DNA of 9,674 nt from an uncultured Flavobacterium sp. GTDB lineage: Bacteria; Bacteroidota; Bacteroidia; Flavobacteriales; Flavobacteriaceae. A program made the translations under genes and the position numbers. Below are positions 1 to 7,060 of this stretch, in pieces. The notes below the pieces were generated by a model. The model did not search any database and was not told the DNA's origin. It was given only the letters and a program-made list of their open reading frames with translations. The stretch spans positions 1 to 9,674 of the forward strand of contig CAMPIZ010000041.1 of NCBI GenBank assembly GCA_946886675.1, read 5' to 3'. Within the stretch, counting starts at the first letter, position 1; each line of letters starts with the position of its first letter.

Positions 1-23
1 GTATATTATTAGCTCTAATATAC
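1..23. repeat. Small perfect inverted repeat upstream of actA
   Basis: GTATATTA at 1-8 is exactly the reverse complement of TAATATAC at 16-23, leaving a 7-base loop whose core is AGCT. The stem is almost all A/T and therefore weak. It is not followed by a T-run on the plus strand, so it does not look like an intrinsic terminator for an upstream gene. It could be an operator half-site pair or chance in an A/T-rich leader. The left arm starts at the first base of the window, so the repeat may extend further. Confidence 0.35.
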
Positions 24-66
24 AGAAAAAACTGTACCAAAATTATGTCGATAATCGTTTTTTAAT
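1..66 (+). other. Upstream leader of the act operon
   Basis: This is the non-coding stretch before actA, cut by the window start. It is very A/T-rich. It holds a perfect 8-base inverted repeat at 1-8 and 16-23 (listed separately) and a T-run at about 57-62 just before the actA start codon. I looked for a Bacteroidota-type promoter (TTTG near -33, TAnnTTTG near -7) and found no convincing match, so the promoter probably lies further upstream, outside the window. No purine-rich Shine-Dalgarno sequence precedes actA, which is common in Bacteroidota. Confidence 0.5.
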
Positions 67-1404
67 ATGAAAAAAGTGGGTAACCATACTTCGTTTTCGA
101 GAATTTTAATGTTCTGTTTAGCTTTATCGCTTTCATTCTCACTCGCTTCTTATGCTCAGGAAGCTGCTGCCCCGGCAGCAGACGCAGCGGCTGAAGCGGC
201 TGCTCCTGCAGAAGGTGCCGGCGATCCGGCAAAAGGCAAGGAGCTCTTTAACTCTCTTTGTGCAGCATGTCACAAACTTGATTCAAAATCTACAGGTCCG
301 GCTTTAAGGGGTGTTGCTGAAAAGCATGACCGCGAGTGGTTGTACAAATGGGTTAAAAACAGCAGTGAGATGATCAAATCAGGTGATCCTGTTGCTGTAA
401 AGCTTTTTGCAGAGAATAACAACCAGGTGATGACTGCGTTTCCGCAGCTAAGCAATACGGATATTGACAATATCATGGCTTATACCTCTCAGCCAAAAGA
501 GCAGCCTGCCGGAGGTAATATGGCGCAAACCCCTGCTTCGGGAGGGAATGAAGGTGGTGTTTCAAACACTATTATCCTTGGTGCTTTAATTCTTGTGCTT
601 GCGGTACTTATTGTTATGCTTGTTCTGGTAACAAGAGCACTTAAAAGGGTTGCTGCTGCAAACGGTATTGAGGTTGTTGAAAAAGATTCTACTATTTCTA
701 TATGGAAAGCGTATGCTAAAAACCAGTTTCTGGTTTTAGTAACAGTTATCCTTCTTATATTATCAGGCTCTTATTTCCTTTACGGCTATCTTATGCAGGT
801 AGGTGTAGATCAGGGTTATGAGCCAATCCAGCCAATACATTTCTCTCACAAGATACATGCAGGTGAAAACGGTATCGACTGTAAGTATTGCCACTCTTCT
901 GCAAGGGTAAGTAAAACTTCAGGTATTCCGTCACTTAATGTGTGTATGAACTGTCATAAAAACATATCTGAATTCACGGGAAGTAAAGACTCAACTTATG
1001 TAGAGTACTCAAAAGAATTCTATACTGCAGAAATTCAAAAACTGTATGATGCGGTAGGTTGGGATAAAACTAACCAGAAATATACTGGTAAGACCAAGCC
1101 TGTTAAATGGGTAAGGATACATAATCTTCCTGACTTTGTTTACTTTAACCACTCTCAGCACGTTTCTGTTGCTGGTGTTGAATGTCAAACATGTCATGGC
1201 CCGGTAGAGACATTTGAAGTTATGAAACAGCATGCTCCTTTAACAATGGGCTGGTGTGTTAACTGTCACCGTGAGACTGATGTTAAGGTAGAAGGTAACG
1301 ACTACTACAAGAAAATCCACGAAGAACTTGCCAAAAAGTATGGCGTGCAGAAACTTACTGCTGCCAATATGGGAGGTACAGAGTGTGGTAAATGTCACTA
1401 TTAA
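67..1404 (+). CDS. actA: Alternative complex III subunit ActA, hexahaem cytochrome c (monohaem domain plus pentahaem domain)
   Basis: This is the multihaem cytochrome subunit of alternative complex III, which takes electrons from the ActB iron-sulfur clusters on the periplasmic side. A Sec signal peptide spans residues 1-30 (likely cut after SYA), followed by an Ala/Pro/Glu-rich linker (32-52). A class I-like monohaem domain has CAACH at 65-69, a GPAL segment at 77-80 and a candidate axial Met122. Two hydrophobic segments (about 167-188 and 220-242) flank a short basic loop and form a membrane hairpin that returns the chain to the periplasm. The C-terminal domain has five more haem sites: CKYCH 272-276, CMNCH 293-297, CQTCH 373-377, CVNCH 397-401 and CGKCH 440-444, the last ending one residue before the C-terminus. 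Extra histidines (FSHKIH and FNHSQH motifs) suit bis-His ligation. ActA is usually described as pentahaem, so the N-terminal haem domain is an addition to that description. The start is supported by the signal peptide immediately following it. actB follows after 32 bases. Confidence 0.95.
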   Translation: MKKVGNHTSFSRILMFCLALSLSFSLASYAQEAAAPAADAAAEAAAPAEGAGDPAKGKELFNSLCAACHKLDSKSTGPALRGVAEKHDREWLYKWVKNSSEMIKSGDPVAVKLFAENNNQVMTAFPQLSNTDIDNIMAYTSQPKEQPAGGNMAQTPASGGNEGGVSNTIILGALILVLAVLIVMLVLVTRALKRVAAANGIEVVEKDSTISIWKAYAKNQFLVLVTVILLILSGSYFLYGYLMQVGVDQGYEPIQPIHFSHKIHAGENGIDCKYCHSSARVSKTSGIPSLNVCMNCHKNISEFTGSKDSTYVEYSKEFYTAEIQKLYDAVGWDKTNQKYTGKTKPVKWVRIHNLPDFVYFNHSQHVSVAGVECQTCHGPVETFEVMKQHAPLTMGWCVNCHRETDVKVEGNDYYKKIHEELAKKYGVQKLTAANMGGTECGKCHY

Positions 1405-1436
1405 TCAATTTTTAAGAAGCTAATATCTATATACAA

Positions 1437-4400
1437 ATGGCATCAAACAAAAAATACTGGCAAAGTGTTGAAGAGCTAAATGAAAACAGCTCTATTGTTG
1501 AGACGCTGAGAAATAATGAGTTTGTGGAGGAAATTCCTACTGATGAATTTCTTGGAAATGAAGAGGCGTTATCATCGTCATCAACCAGCCGTCGTGACTT
1601 TTTGAAATATGTCGGGTTTAGTACTGCAGCTGCTTCACTGGCAGCTTGTGAAGGACCGGTTATCAAATCTATCCCTTATGTAGTACAGCCGGAGGAAATC
1701 ATACCGGGCGTTGCAGATTACTATGCAACAACAATTGCTGACGGTTTTGATTTTGCGAACATACTTATAAAGACTCGCGAAGGAAGGCCAATCAAAGTTG
1801 AGAATAATTATCTGCCAGGATCCGGTATAAGTGCGAATGCAAGAGTTTACGGGTCTGTACTGTCTCTTTACGACAGCATGCGTTTAAAGCAACCTATGAT
1901 AGGCAGTAAGCCTGCTTCATGGGAAGAGGTTGATACCCGTGTTAAAGCAGGTTTGGCAGAGGCTGCAGCTTCAGGTGCGCAGGTAGTAGTGCTTACAAAC
2001 ACTATGGCTAGCCCTTCTACTGATAAGCTTATAGCTGAGTTTGGAGCTAAATACCCTAACTTTAAGCATGTAGTATATGACAGCGTTTCTTCGTCTGAGG
2101 CACTTGATGCATACCAGGCAGTATATGGAGAAAGAGCTTTAGCTAATTATGATTTTGAAAAAGCTGATGTTATTGTTGGTGTAGGTGCTGATTTCCTTGG
2201 AGACTGGCAGGGTGGCGGCTACGATAAAGGTTATGCTGCAGGACGTATCCCTAAACAAGGTAAAATGTCTAAGCATATCCAGATGGAGGCTAATATGAGC
2301 CTTACAGGAGCCAATGCTGATAAGCGTATACCGCTTACGGTTACACAACAAAAACACGCTTTAGTACATTTATATAATGCAGTTACAGGTGCTGCAGTTA
2401 GTGCGCCTGCAATTGACGGTAAGCATGGTGAAGAAGTTAAGAAAGCTGCACAACAGCTTAGGGCTGCAGGCTCTAAAGGTGTTGTTGTAACAGGACTTGA
2501 TGATATTGATGCTCAAATGCTTGTTTTGGGTATTAACGCTGCAATTAGCAGTGAGGCTTTCAACCCTGCTCAGGCACGTTATACAAGAAAAGGTGATGCT
2601 AAAGCTGTTGCCCAGCTTGTAAACGATATGAAAGCAGGTGCTGTACATACGCTTATTATGAGTGGTGTTAACCCTGTTTACTCTCTTCCAAACAGTGCTG
2701 ATTTTACTGAAGGCCTTAAAAAGGTAAAACTTTCTGTAGCATTCTCAATGAAAGAGGATGAAACAGCATCTGTAGCTACTATTGCTGCGGCTACTCCACA
2801 CTTCCTTGAATCATGGGGTGATACAGTTATTACAAAAGGTACTTACAGTATTACACAGCCTACTATCCGTCCGCTGTTTAAAACAAGACAACTACAGGAA
2901 GCTTTATTAAACTGGAGCGGTAATGCACAGTCTTATTACGATTATTTAAAAACAACCTCTTCTGCCTATTTTACAGGCAAGTCATGGAACCAGCTTGTTC
3001 ATGATGGTGTTTCTGTTTCAGAAACAGCACCTTCTGTATCTGCTGTTGGTGGCGACCTTAGTGGTGCTGCTTCAAAACTTGCTGCTGCAAAATCGGCAGG
3101 AGGCTTAGAGCTTGTTCTTTATACAAAAACAGGTATGGGTGACGGCCAGCAGGCAAACAACCCATGGCTGCAGGAATTCCCTGATCCAATCACAAGGGCA
3201 TCATGGGATAACTACCTTACTGTTTCTAAAGCTGACGCAGAAAAGCTTGGCTTAGAAAACTACAATGTTGCAAATGGTGGCCTTAACGGTAGCTATGCAA
3301 CTGTAGAAGCAGGTGGTAAGAAACTTGAGAATGTACCAGTAATTATTCAGCCTGGACAGGCTAAAGGTACTGTAGGTCTTGCTTTAGGTTACGGCCGTAA
3401 AGCTGCCATGAAAAAAGAAATGCAGGTAGGTGTAAACGCTTTTGCGCTTTACAACAACTTCAACTCTTTCCAGGGTAATGTAAAAGTTACTAAAGGCGAA
3501 GGAGATCATGAGTTTGCATGCCTTCAGCTTCAGAAAACATTAATGGGTAGAGGTGATATCATTAAAGAAACTACCCTTGAGATATTCAATACAAAAGATG
3601 CTTCTGAGTGGAATGTTATCCCTGTAGTGTCATTAGACCACAATGAGGTAGCTGCAACTTCAGTAGACCTTTGGGAATCTTTTGATCGTACTGTGGGGCA
3701 TCACTTTAACCTTTCTATTGATCTTAATGCCTGTACAGGTTGTGGTGCGTGTGTTATAGCATGTCATGCAGAAAACAATGTACCGGTTGTAGGTAAGTCG
3801 GAAGTAAGAAGAAGCCGCGATATGCACTGGCTGCGTATTGACAGATATTACTCATCTGAAAGTACTTTTGCAGGTGATGTTGAGAAAAAAGAAGGTGCTT
3901 CAGGATTAATGGATTCTATCAGTACATTTGACGAGATGGAAGATCCTGCAGAAAACCCTCAGGTAGCATTCCAGCCTGTATTCTGTCAGCACTGTAACCA
4001 TGCTCCTTGTGAAACTGTATGCCCGGTGGCTGCAACTTCACATGGCCGCCAGGGACAAAACCACATGGCTTATAACCGTTGTGTGGGTACCCGTTACTGT
4101 GCTAACAACTGTCCGTACAAAGTGCGTCGTTTTAACTGGTTCCTTTATAACAAGAACAGTGAGTTTGATTACCACATGAACGATGATCTTGGACGTATGG
4201 TGTTAAACCCTGATGTTAACGTTCGTTCAAGAGGTGTTATGGAGAAATGTTCTCTATGTATCCAAATGACACAGGCTACTATCCTTAATGCTAAGAGAGA
4301 AGGCCGTCCTGTGGCTAAAGATGAATTCTACACGGCATGTTCTGAAGCATGTGGAAGCGGAGCTCTTGTATTTGGAGATATAAACAACGCTGAGGATACA

Positions 4401-4499
4401 GTTACTAAACTTAAGGAAGATGAAAGGATGTACCACCTGCTTGAGCATATTGGTACTCAGCCTAATGTATTCTTCCAGGTTAAAGTAAGGAATACCTAA
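1437..4499 (+). CDS. actB: Alternative complex III subunit ActB, Tat-exported iron-sulfur lipoprotein of the molybdoenzyme superfamily
   Basis: This is the large peripheral subunit of ACIII, a fusion of a cofactor-less molybdopterin-oxidoreductase-like domain (roughly residues 75-740) with a PsrB/NrfC-like ferredoxin domain (roughly 750-1000). It relays electrons from quinol oxidised in the membrane to the haems. The N-terminus is unusual: about 50 mostly polar residues precede a Tat motif (SRRDFLK, Arg52-Arg53), then a short hydrophobic stretch and a lipobox LAAC with Cys71 as the lipidated residue. This implies a folded, lipid-anchored periplasmic protein. Four cysteine groups are visible: C766/C769/C772/C776, C850/C853/C858/C862, C882/C888/C892 with Thr885 where a fourth Cys would sit, and C938/C941/C968/C972. 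The Thr suggests that one cluster is [3Fe-4S] and the other three [4Fe-4S], as reported for Rhodothermus ACIII. The length of 1020 residues is normal for the family. The start at 1437 keeps the full extension; a later start inside the extension is possible, but none looks better. Confidence 0.96.
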   Translation: MASNKKYWQSVEELNENSSIVETLRNNEFVEEIPTDEFLGNEEALSSSSTSRRDFLKYVGFSTAAASLAACEGPVIKSIPYVVQPEEIIPGVADYYATTIADGFDFANILIKTREGRPIKVENNYLPGSGISANARVYGSVLSLYDSMRLKQPMIGSKPASWEEVDTRVKAGLAEAAASGAQVVVLTNTMASPSTDKLIAEFGAKYPNFKHVVYDSVSSSEALDAYQAVYGERALANYDFEKADVIVGVGADFLGDWQGGGYDKGYAAGRIPKQGKMSKHIQMEANMSLTGANADKRIPLTVTQQKHALVHLYNAVTGAAVSAPAIDGKHGEEVKKAAQQLRAAGSKGVVVTGLDDIDAQMLVLGINAAISSEAFNPAQARYTRKGDAKAVAQLVNDMKAGAVHTLIMSGVNPVYSLPNSADFTEGLKKVKLSVAFSMKEDETASVATIAAATPHFLESWGDTVITKGTYSITQPTIRPLFKTRQLQEALLNWSGNAQSYYDYLKTTSSAYFTGKSWNQLVHDGVSVSETAPSVSAVGGDLSGAASKLAAAKSAGGLELVLYTKTGMGDGQQANNPWLQEFPDPITRASWDNYLTVSKADAEKLGLENYNVANGGLNGSYATVEAGGKKLENVPVIIQPGQAKGTVGLALGYGRKAAMKKEMQVGVNAFALYNNFNSFQGNVKVTKGEGDHEFACLQLQKTLMGRGDIIKETTLEIFNTKDASEWNVIPVVSLDHNEVAATSVDLWESFDRTVGHHFNLSIDLNACTGCGACVIACHAENNVPVVGKSEVRRSRDMHWLRIDRYYSSESTFAGDVEKKEGASGLMDSISTFDEMEDPAENPQVAFQPVFCQHCNHAPCETVCPVAATSHGRQGQNHMAYNRCVGTRYCANNCPYKVRRFNWFLYNKNSEFDYHMNDDLGRMVLNPDVNVRSRGVMEKCSLCIQMTQATILNAKREGRPVAKDEFYTACSEACGSGALVFGDINNAEDTVTKLKEDERMYHLLEHIGTQPNVFFQVKVRNT

Positions 4500-4534
4500 T
4501 TAAATAGTATTAATAAGAAACAATATAAAGGATT

Positions 4535-5950
4535 ATGTCGTCTCATTACGAAGCACCCATTAGAAAACCTTTAGTTATAGGTGATAAAAATTTTCACGAT
4601 GTAACAGTTGATGTTGCAAGGCCGGTGGAAGGCAGGGCTAACAAGCAATGGTGGATAGCATTCTCTATCGCACTTGCAGCTTTCCTTTGGGGTGTAGCCT
4701 GTGTGGCCTATACGGTAGGAACCGGTATTGGTACATGGGGTTCAAATAAAACAGTAGGCTGGGCCTGGGATATTACCAACTTCGTTTGGTGGGTAGGTAT
4801 CGGTCACGCCGGAACACTTATTTCTGCAGTATTATTATTATTCCGTCAAAAATGGAGAATGGCCATTAACCGTTCTGCAGAGGCGATGACCATATTCTCG
4901 GTAATCCAGGCGGCTATGTTCCCTGTATTTCACATGGGACGCCCTTGGCTGGCATATTTTGTAATGCCTGTACCAAACCAGTTTGGTTCGTTATGGGTTA
5001 ACTTTAACTCGCCACTACTTTGGGACGTATTTGCAATTTCTACTTACCTTTCTGTATCACTTGTTTTTTGGTGGACAGGACTTTTACCGGATTTTGCAAT
5101 GCTTCGTGACAGGGCCATTACTCCTTTTACAAAAAGGGTTTACTCTACACTGAGTTTCGGATGGAGCGGAAGGGCAAAAGACTGGCAGCGTTTTGAAGAG
5201 GTTTCTCTTGTGCTTGCAGGTCTTGCTACGCCACTTGTACTTTCTGTACACACAATTGTATCCTTTGACTTTGCTACTTCGGTTATACCGGGATGGCACA
5301 CTACCATCCTTCCTCCATACTTCGTTGCCGGTGCAATCTTCTCAGGATTCGCAATGGTAAACACACTACTTATTATAATGAGGAAGGTATCAAATCTTGA
5401 AGCTTACATTACTATACAGCATATCGAGCTTATGAACATCATTATTATGATTACAGGTTCGATTGTAGGTACAGCATATATTACTGAATTATTTATTGCA
5501 TGGTACTCCGGAGTAGAGTATGAGCAGTATGCGTTCCTTAACAGGGCAACAGGCCCTTACTGGTGGTCTTATGCACTGATGATGACATGTAACGTGATCT
5601 CTCCGCAGGTTATGTGGTTTAAAAAGATCAGGACAAGCATAATGGTTTCGTTTATCATCTCTATTGTGGTTAACATTGGTATGTGGTTCGAGCGTTTCGT
5701 AATTATCGTTACTTCACTTCACAGAGATTATCTTCCGTCATCATGGACAATGTTCCAGCCTACATTTGTAGATGCGGGCTTCTTTATCGGTACAATAGGT
5801 TTCTTCTTTGTGTTATTCCTGCTTTACTCAAGAAGTTTCCCTGTAATTGCACAGGCAGAGGTTAAATCTATCATGAAGAGTTCAAGCGAGAAGCATAAAA
5901 GAATAAGAGAAGAAGAAGGCCATAATCATTCACATTCAGTTAATCATTAA
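4535..5950 (+). CDS. actC: Alternative complex III subunit ActC, NrfD/PsrC-type quinol-oxidising membrane protein
   Basis: This is an integral membrane subunit related to polysulfide reductase PsrC and NrfD, expected to hold the menaquinol-oxidising site facing ActB. I count ten hydrophobic helices, the first at about residues 39-61 and the last near 410-435. Basic loops alternate as the positive-inside rule predicts, placing both ends in the cytoplasm. Conserved-looking features include the helix-2 segment WWVGIGHAGTL with His91, the FHMGRPW motif (His133, Arg136), Asp164 at the start of helix 4, and the SVHTIVSFDF segment in helix 5. Such His and Asp residues line the quinol pocket in the family; their roles here are inferred. 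The C-terminal tail is charged and ends in a short His-rich stretch (GHNHSHSVNH), which would be cytoplasmic. An AAAGGA sequence lies only two bases before the ATG, too close for a classical ribosome binding site. The stop is five bases before actD. Confidence 0.96.
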   Translation: MSSHYEAPIRKPLVIGDKNFHDVTVDVARPVEGRANKQWWIAFSIALAAFLWGVACVAYTVGTGIGTWGSNKTVGWAWDITNFVWWVGIGHAGTLISAVLLLFRQKWRMAINRSAEAMTIFSVIQAAMFPVFHMGRPWLAYFVMPVPNQFGSLWVNFNSPLLWDVFAISTYLSVSLVFWWTGLLPDFAMLRDRAITPFTKRVYSTLSFGWSGRAKDWQRFEEVSLVLAGLATPLVLSVHTIVSFDFATSVIPGWHTTILPPYFVAGAIFSGFAMVNTLLIIMRKVSNLEAYITIQHIELMNIIIMITGSIVGTAYITELFIAWYSGVEYEQYAFLNRATGPYWWSYALMMTCNVISPQVMWFKKIRTSIMVSFIISIVVNIGMWFERFVIIVTSLHRDYLPSSWTMFQPTFVDAGFFIGTIGFFFVLFLLYSRSFPVIAQAEVKSIMKSSSEKHKRIREEEGHNHSHSVNH

Positions 5951-5955
5951 GAATC

Positions 5956-6480
5956 ATGAGTAATAAAGTTATACATGTGCTATACAATGATGATGACATC
6001 CTGATGGATGCCGTAAAACAAACACGTGCCGCTCATCATCATATTGAAGAAATTTATACACCATTCCCTGTTCACGGCCTTGATAAGGCTATGGGACTTG
6101 CTCCTACAAGGTTAGCAATATGCTCATTCTTATATGGTTTAGTAGGTTTATCTGTGGCTACATCAATGCTATACTATATCATGATTGTAGACTGGCCTCA
6201 GGATATAGGAGGTAAGCCAAGTTTCAGTTTCATTCAGAATATGCCGGCGTTTGTTCCGGTAATGTTTGAGATGACAGTATTTTTTGCTGCCCACTTAATG
6301 GTTATTACCTTCTATATGAGAAGTAAGTTATGGCCATTTAAAGAAGCAGAGAACCCTGATGTAAGAACTACAGACGACCATTTTTTAATGGAAGTAGCTG
6401 TTCACGGTGATGCAGACCAAATGGTTTCATTCTTTGAGAACACAGGAGCTGTGGAAGTAAAAGTAATTGAAAAGCATTAA
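5956..6480 (+). CDS. actD: Alternative complex III subunit ActD, DUF3341-type membrane protein
   Basis: This is a small membrane subunit of ACIII with no cofactor-binding motif of its own. The N-terminal soluble part (residues 1-50) carries the family signature YTPFPVHGLD at 34-43 followed by AMGL, which is the main reason for the call. Two transmembrane helices follow at about 53-78 and 97-121, joined by a loop containing DWPQDIGGKP, and a soluble C-terminal part of about 50 residues ends the protein. With two helices both soluble ends are on the same side, predicted cytoplasmic. Known structures place ActD beside the two PsrC-like subunits, where it is thought to help packing; a part in proton transfer has been suggested but is unproven. 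The gene starts five bases after actC and ends nine bases before actE, so translational coupling is likely. Confidence 0.95.
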   Translation: MSNKVIHVLYNDDDILMDAVKQTRAAHHHIEEIYTPFPVHGLDKAMGLAPTRLAICSFLYGLVGLSVATSMLYYIMIVDWPQDIGGKPSFSFIQNMPAFVPVMFEMTVFFAAHLMVITFYMRSKLWPFKEAENPDVRTTDDHFLMEVAVHGDADQMVSFFENTGAVEVKVIEKH

Positions 6481-6489
6481 GAGAGAGAT

Positions 6490-7035
6490 ATGAAGGCATT
6501 ATATAAAATAGCGTTACTGGTATGTATATCTGCAGTATTTACATCCTGCTTTGATAAATCACGACCAAACTATCAGTATTTTCCAAACATGTATGAGGCG
6601 GTTCCTTATGAAACCTATTCTGAAGTTCCGGCTTTCCCTAACGGTAAAGAAGGACAGCTTCCAGCAAAAGGTTCCATACCAAGAGGATTCACCCCTTATG
6701 AGTATGAAAACACTAACGAAGGTTATGAGCTTGCAAAAGCAAACCTTACTTCTCCTCTTGATACTGCAAGTATAGATCTGCCAAGGGCAGAGCAGCTTTT
6801 CACTATTTACTGTGCAATTTGTCACGGTGATAAGGGAGACGGAAAAGGAAACCTTGTTAAGAGGGAAAAATTTCTTGGTGTGCCTAGCTACAAAGACAGG
6901 GTAATTACAGAGGGAAGTGTTTTCCATGTTGTAACATACGGACTTAACAGTATGGGGTCTCATGCAAACCAGCTTTCTCAGGAAGAGCGCTGGCAGGTTG
7001 CCCATTATGTTATGAAACTTAAGAGTGAATTATAA
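6490..7035 (+). CDS. actE: Alternative complex III subunit ActE, monohaem cytochrome c lipoprotein
   Basis: This is a periplasmic monohaem cytochrome c held to the membrane by a lipid. A short lipoprotein signal (residues 1-19) ends in the lipobox FTSC with Cys20 as the modified residue. A Pro/Tyr-rich stretch (about 25-75: PNMYEAVPYET, PRGFTPYEYEN) is typical of the extended arm by which ActE wraps other ACIII subunits. The class I cytochrome domain has CAICH at 108-112 followed by GDKGDGKG, a likely axial Met155 in the segment NSMGSH, and the C-terminal helix ERWQVAHYV. It is expected to accept electrons from ActA and may pass them on to cytochrome oxidase. It starts nine bases after actD behind a purine-rich GAGAGAG stretch (6481-6487) that may serve as a ribosome binding site. 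The length of 181 residues is normal for the family. Confidence 0.95.
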   Translation: MKALYKIALLVCISAVFTSCFDKSRPNYQYFPNMYEAVPYETYSEVPAFPNGKEGQLPAKGSIPRGFTPYEYENTNEGYELAKANLTSPLDTASIDLPRAEQLFTIYCAICHGDKGDGKGNLVKREKFLGVPSYKDRVITEGSVFHVVTYGLNSMGSHANQLSQEERWQVAHYVMKLKSEL

Positions 7036-7060
7036 TTGTAGAACACTGAAAGCATAAAAT

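Noticed and set aside
1437..3660. Active molybdopterin enzyme in the N-terminal part of ActB
   Set aside because: ACIII ActB proteins are known to lack the molybdenum cofactor, and the domain here has no N-terminal iron-sulfur Cys motif of catalytic molybdoenzymes after the lipidated Cys71.
6559..7005. 148-codon open frame on the minus strand opposite actE
   Set aside because: It lies wholly antisense to a clear cytochrome gene, and its translation (Cys/Ser/Phe-rich, no domain) has no recognisable feature. It is a shadow of actE.
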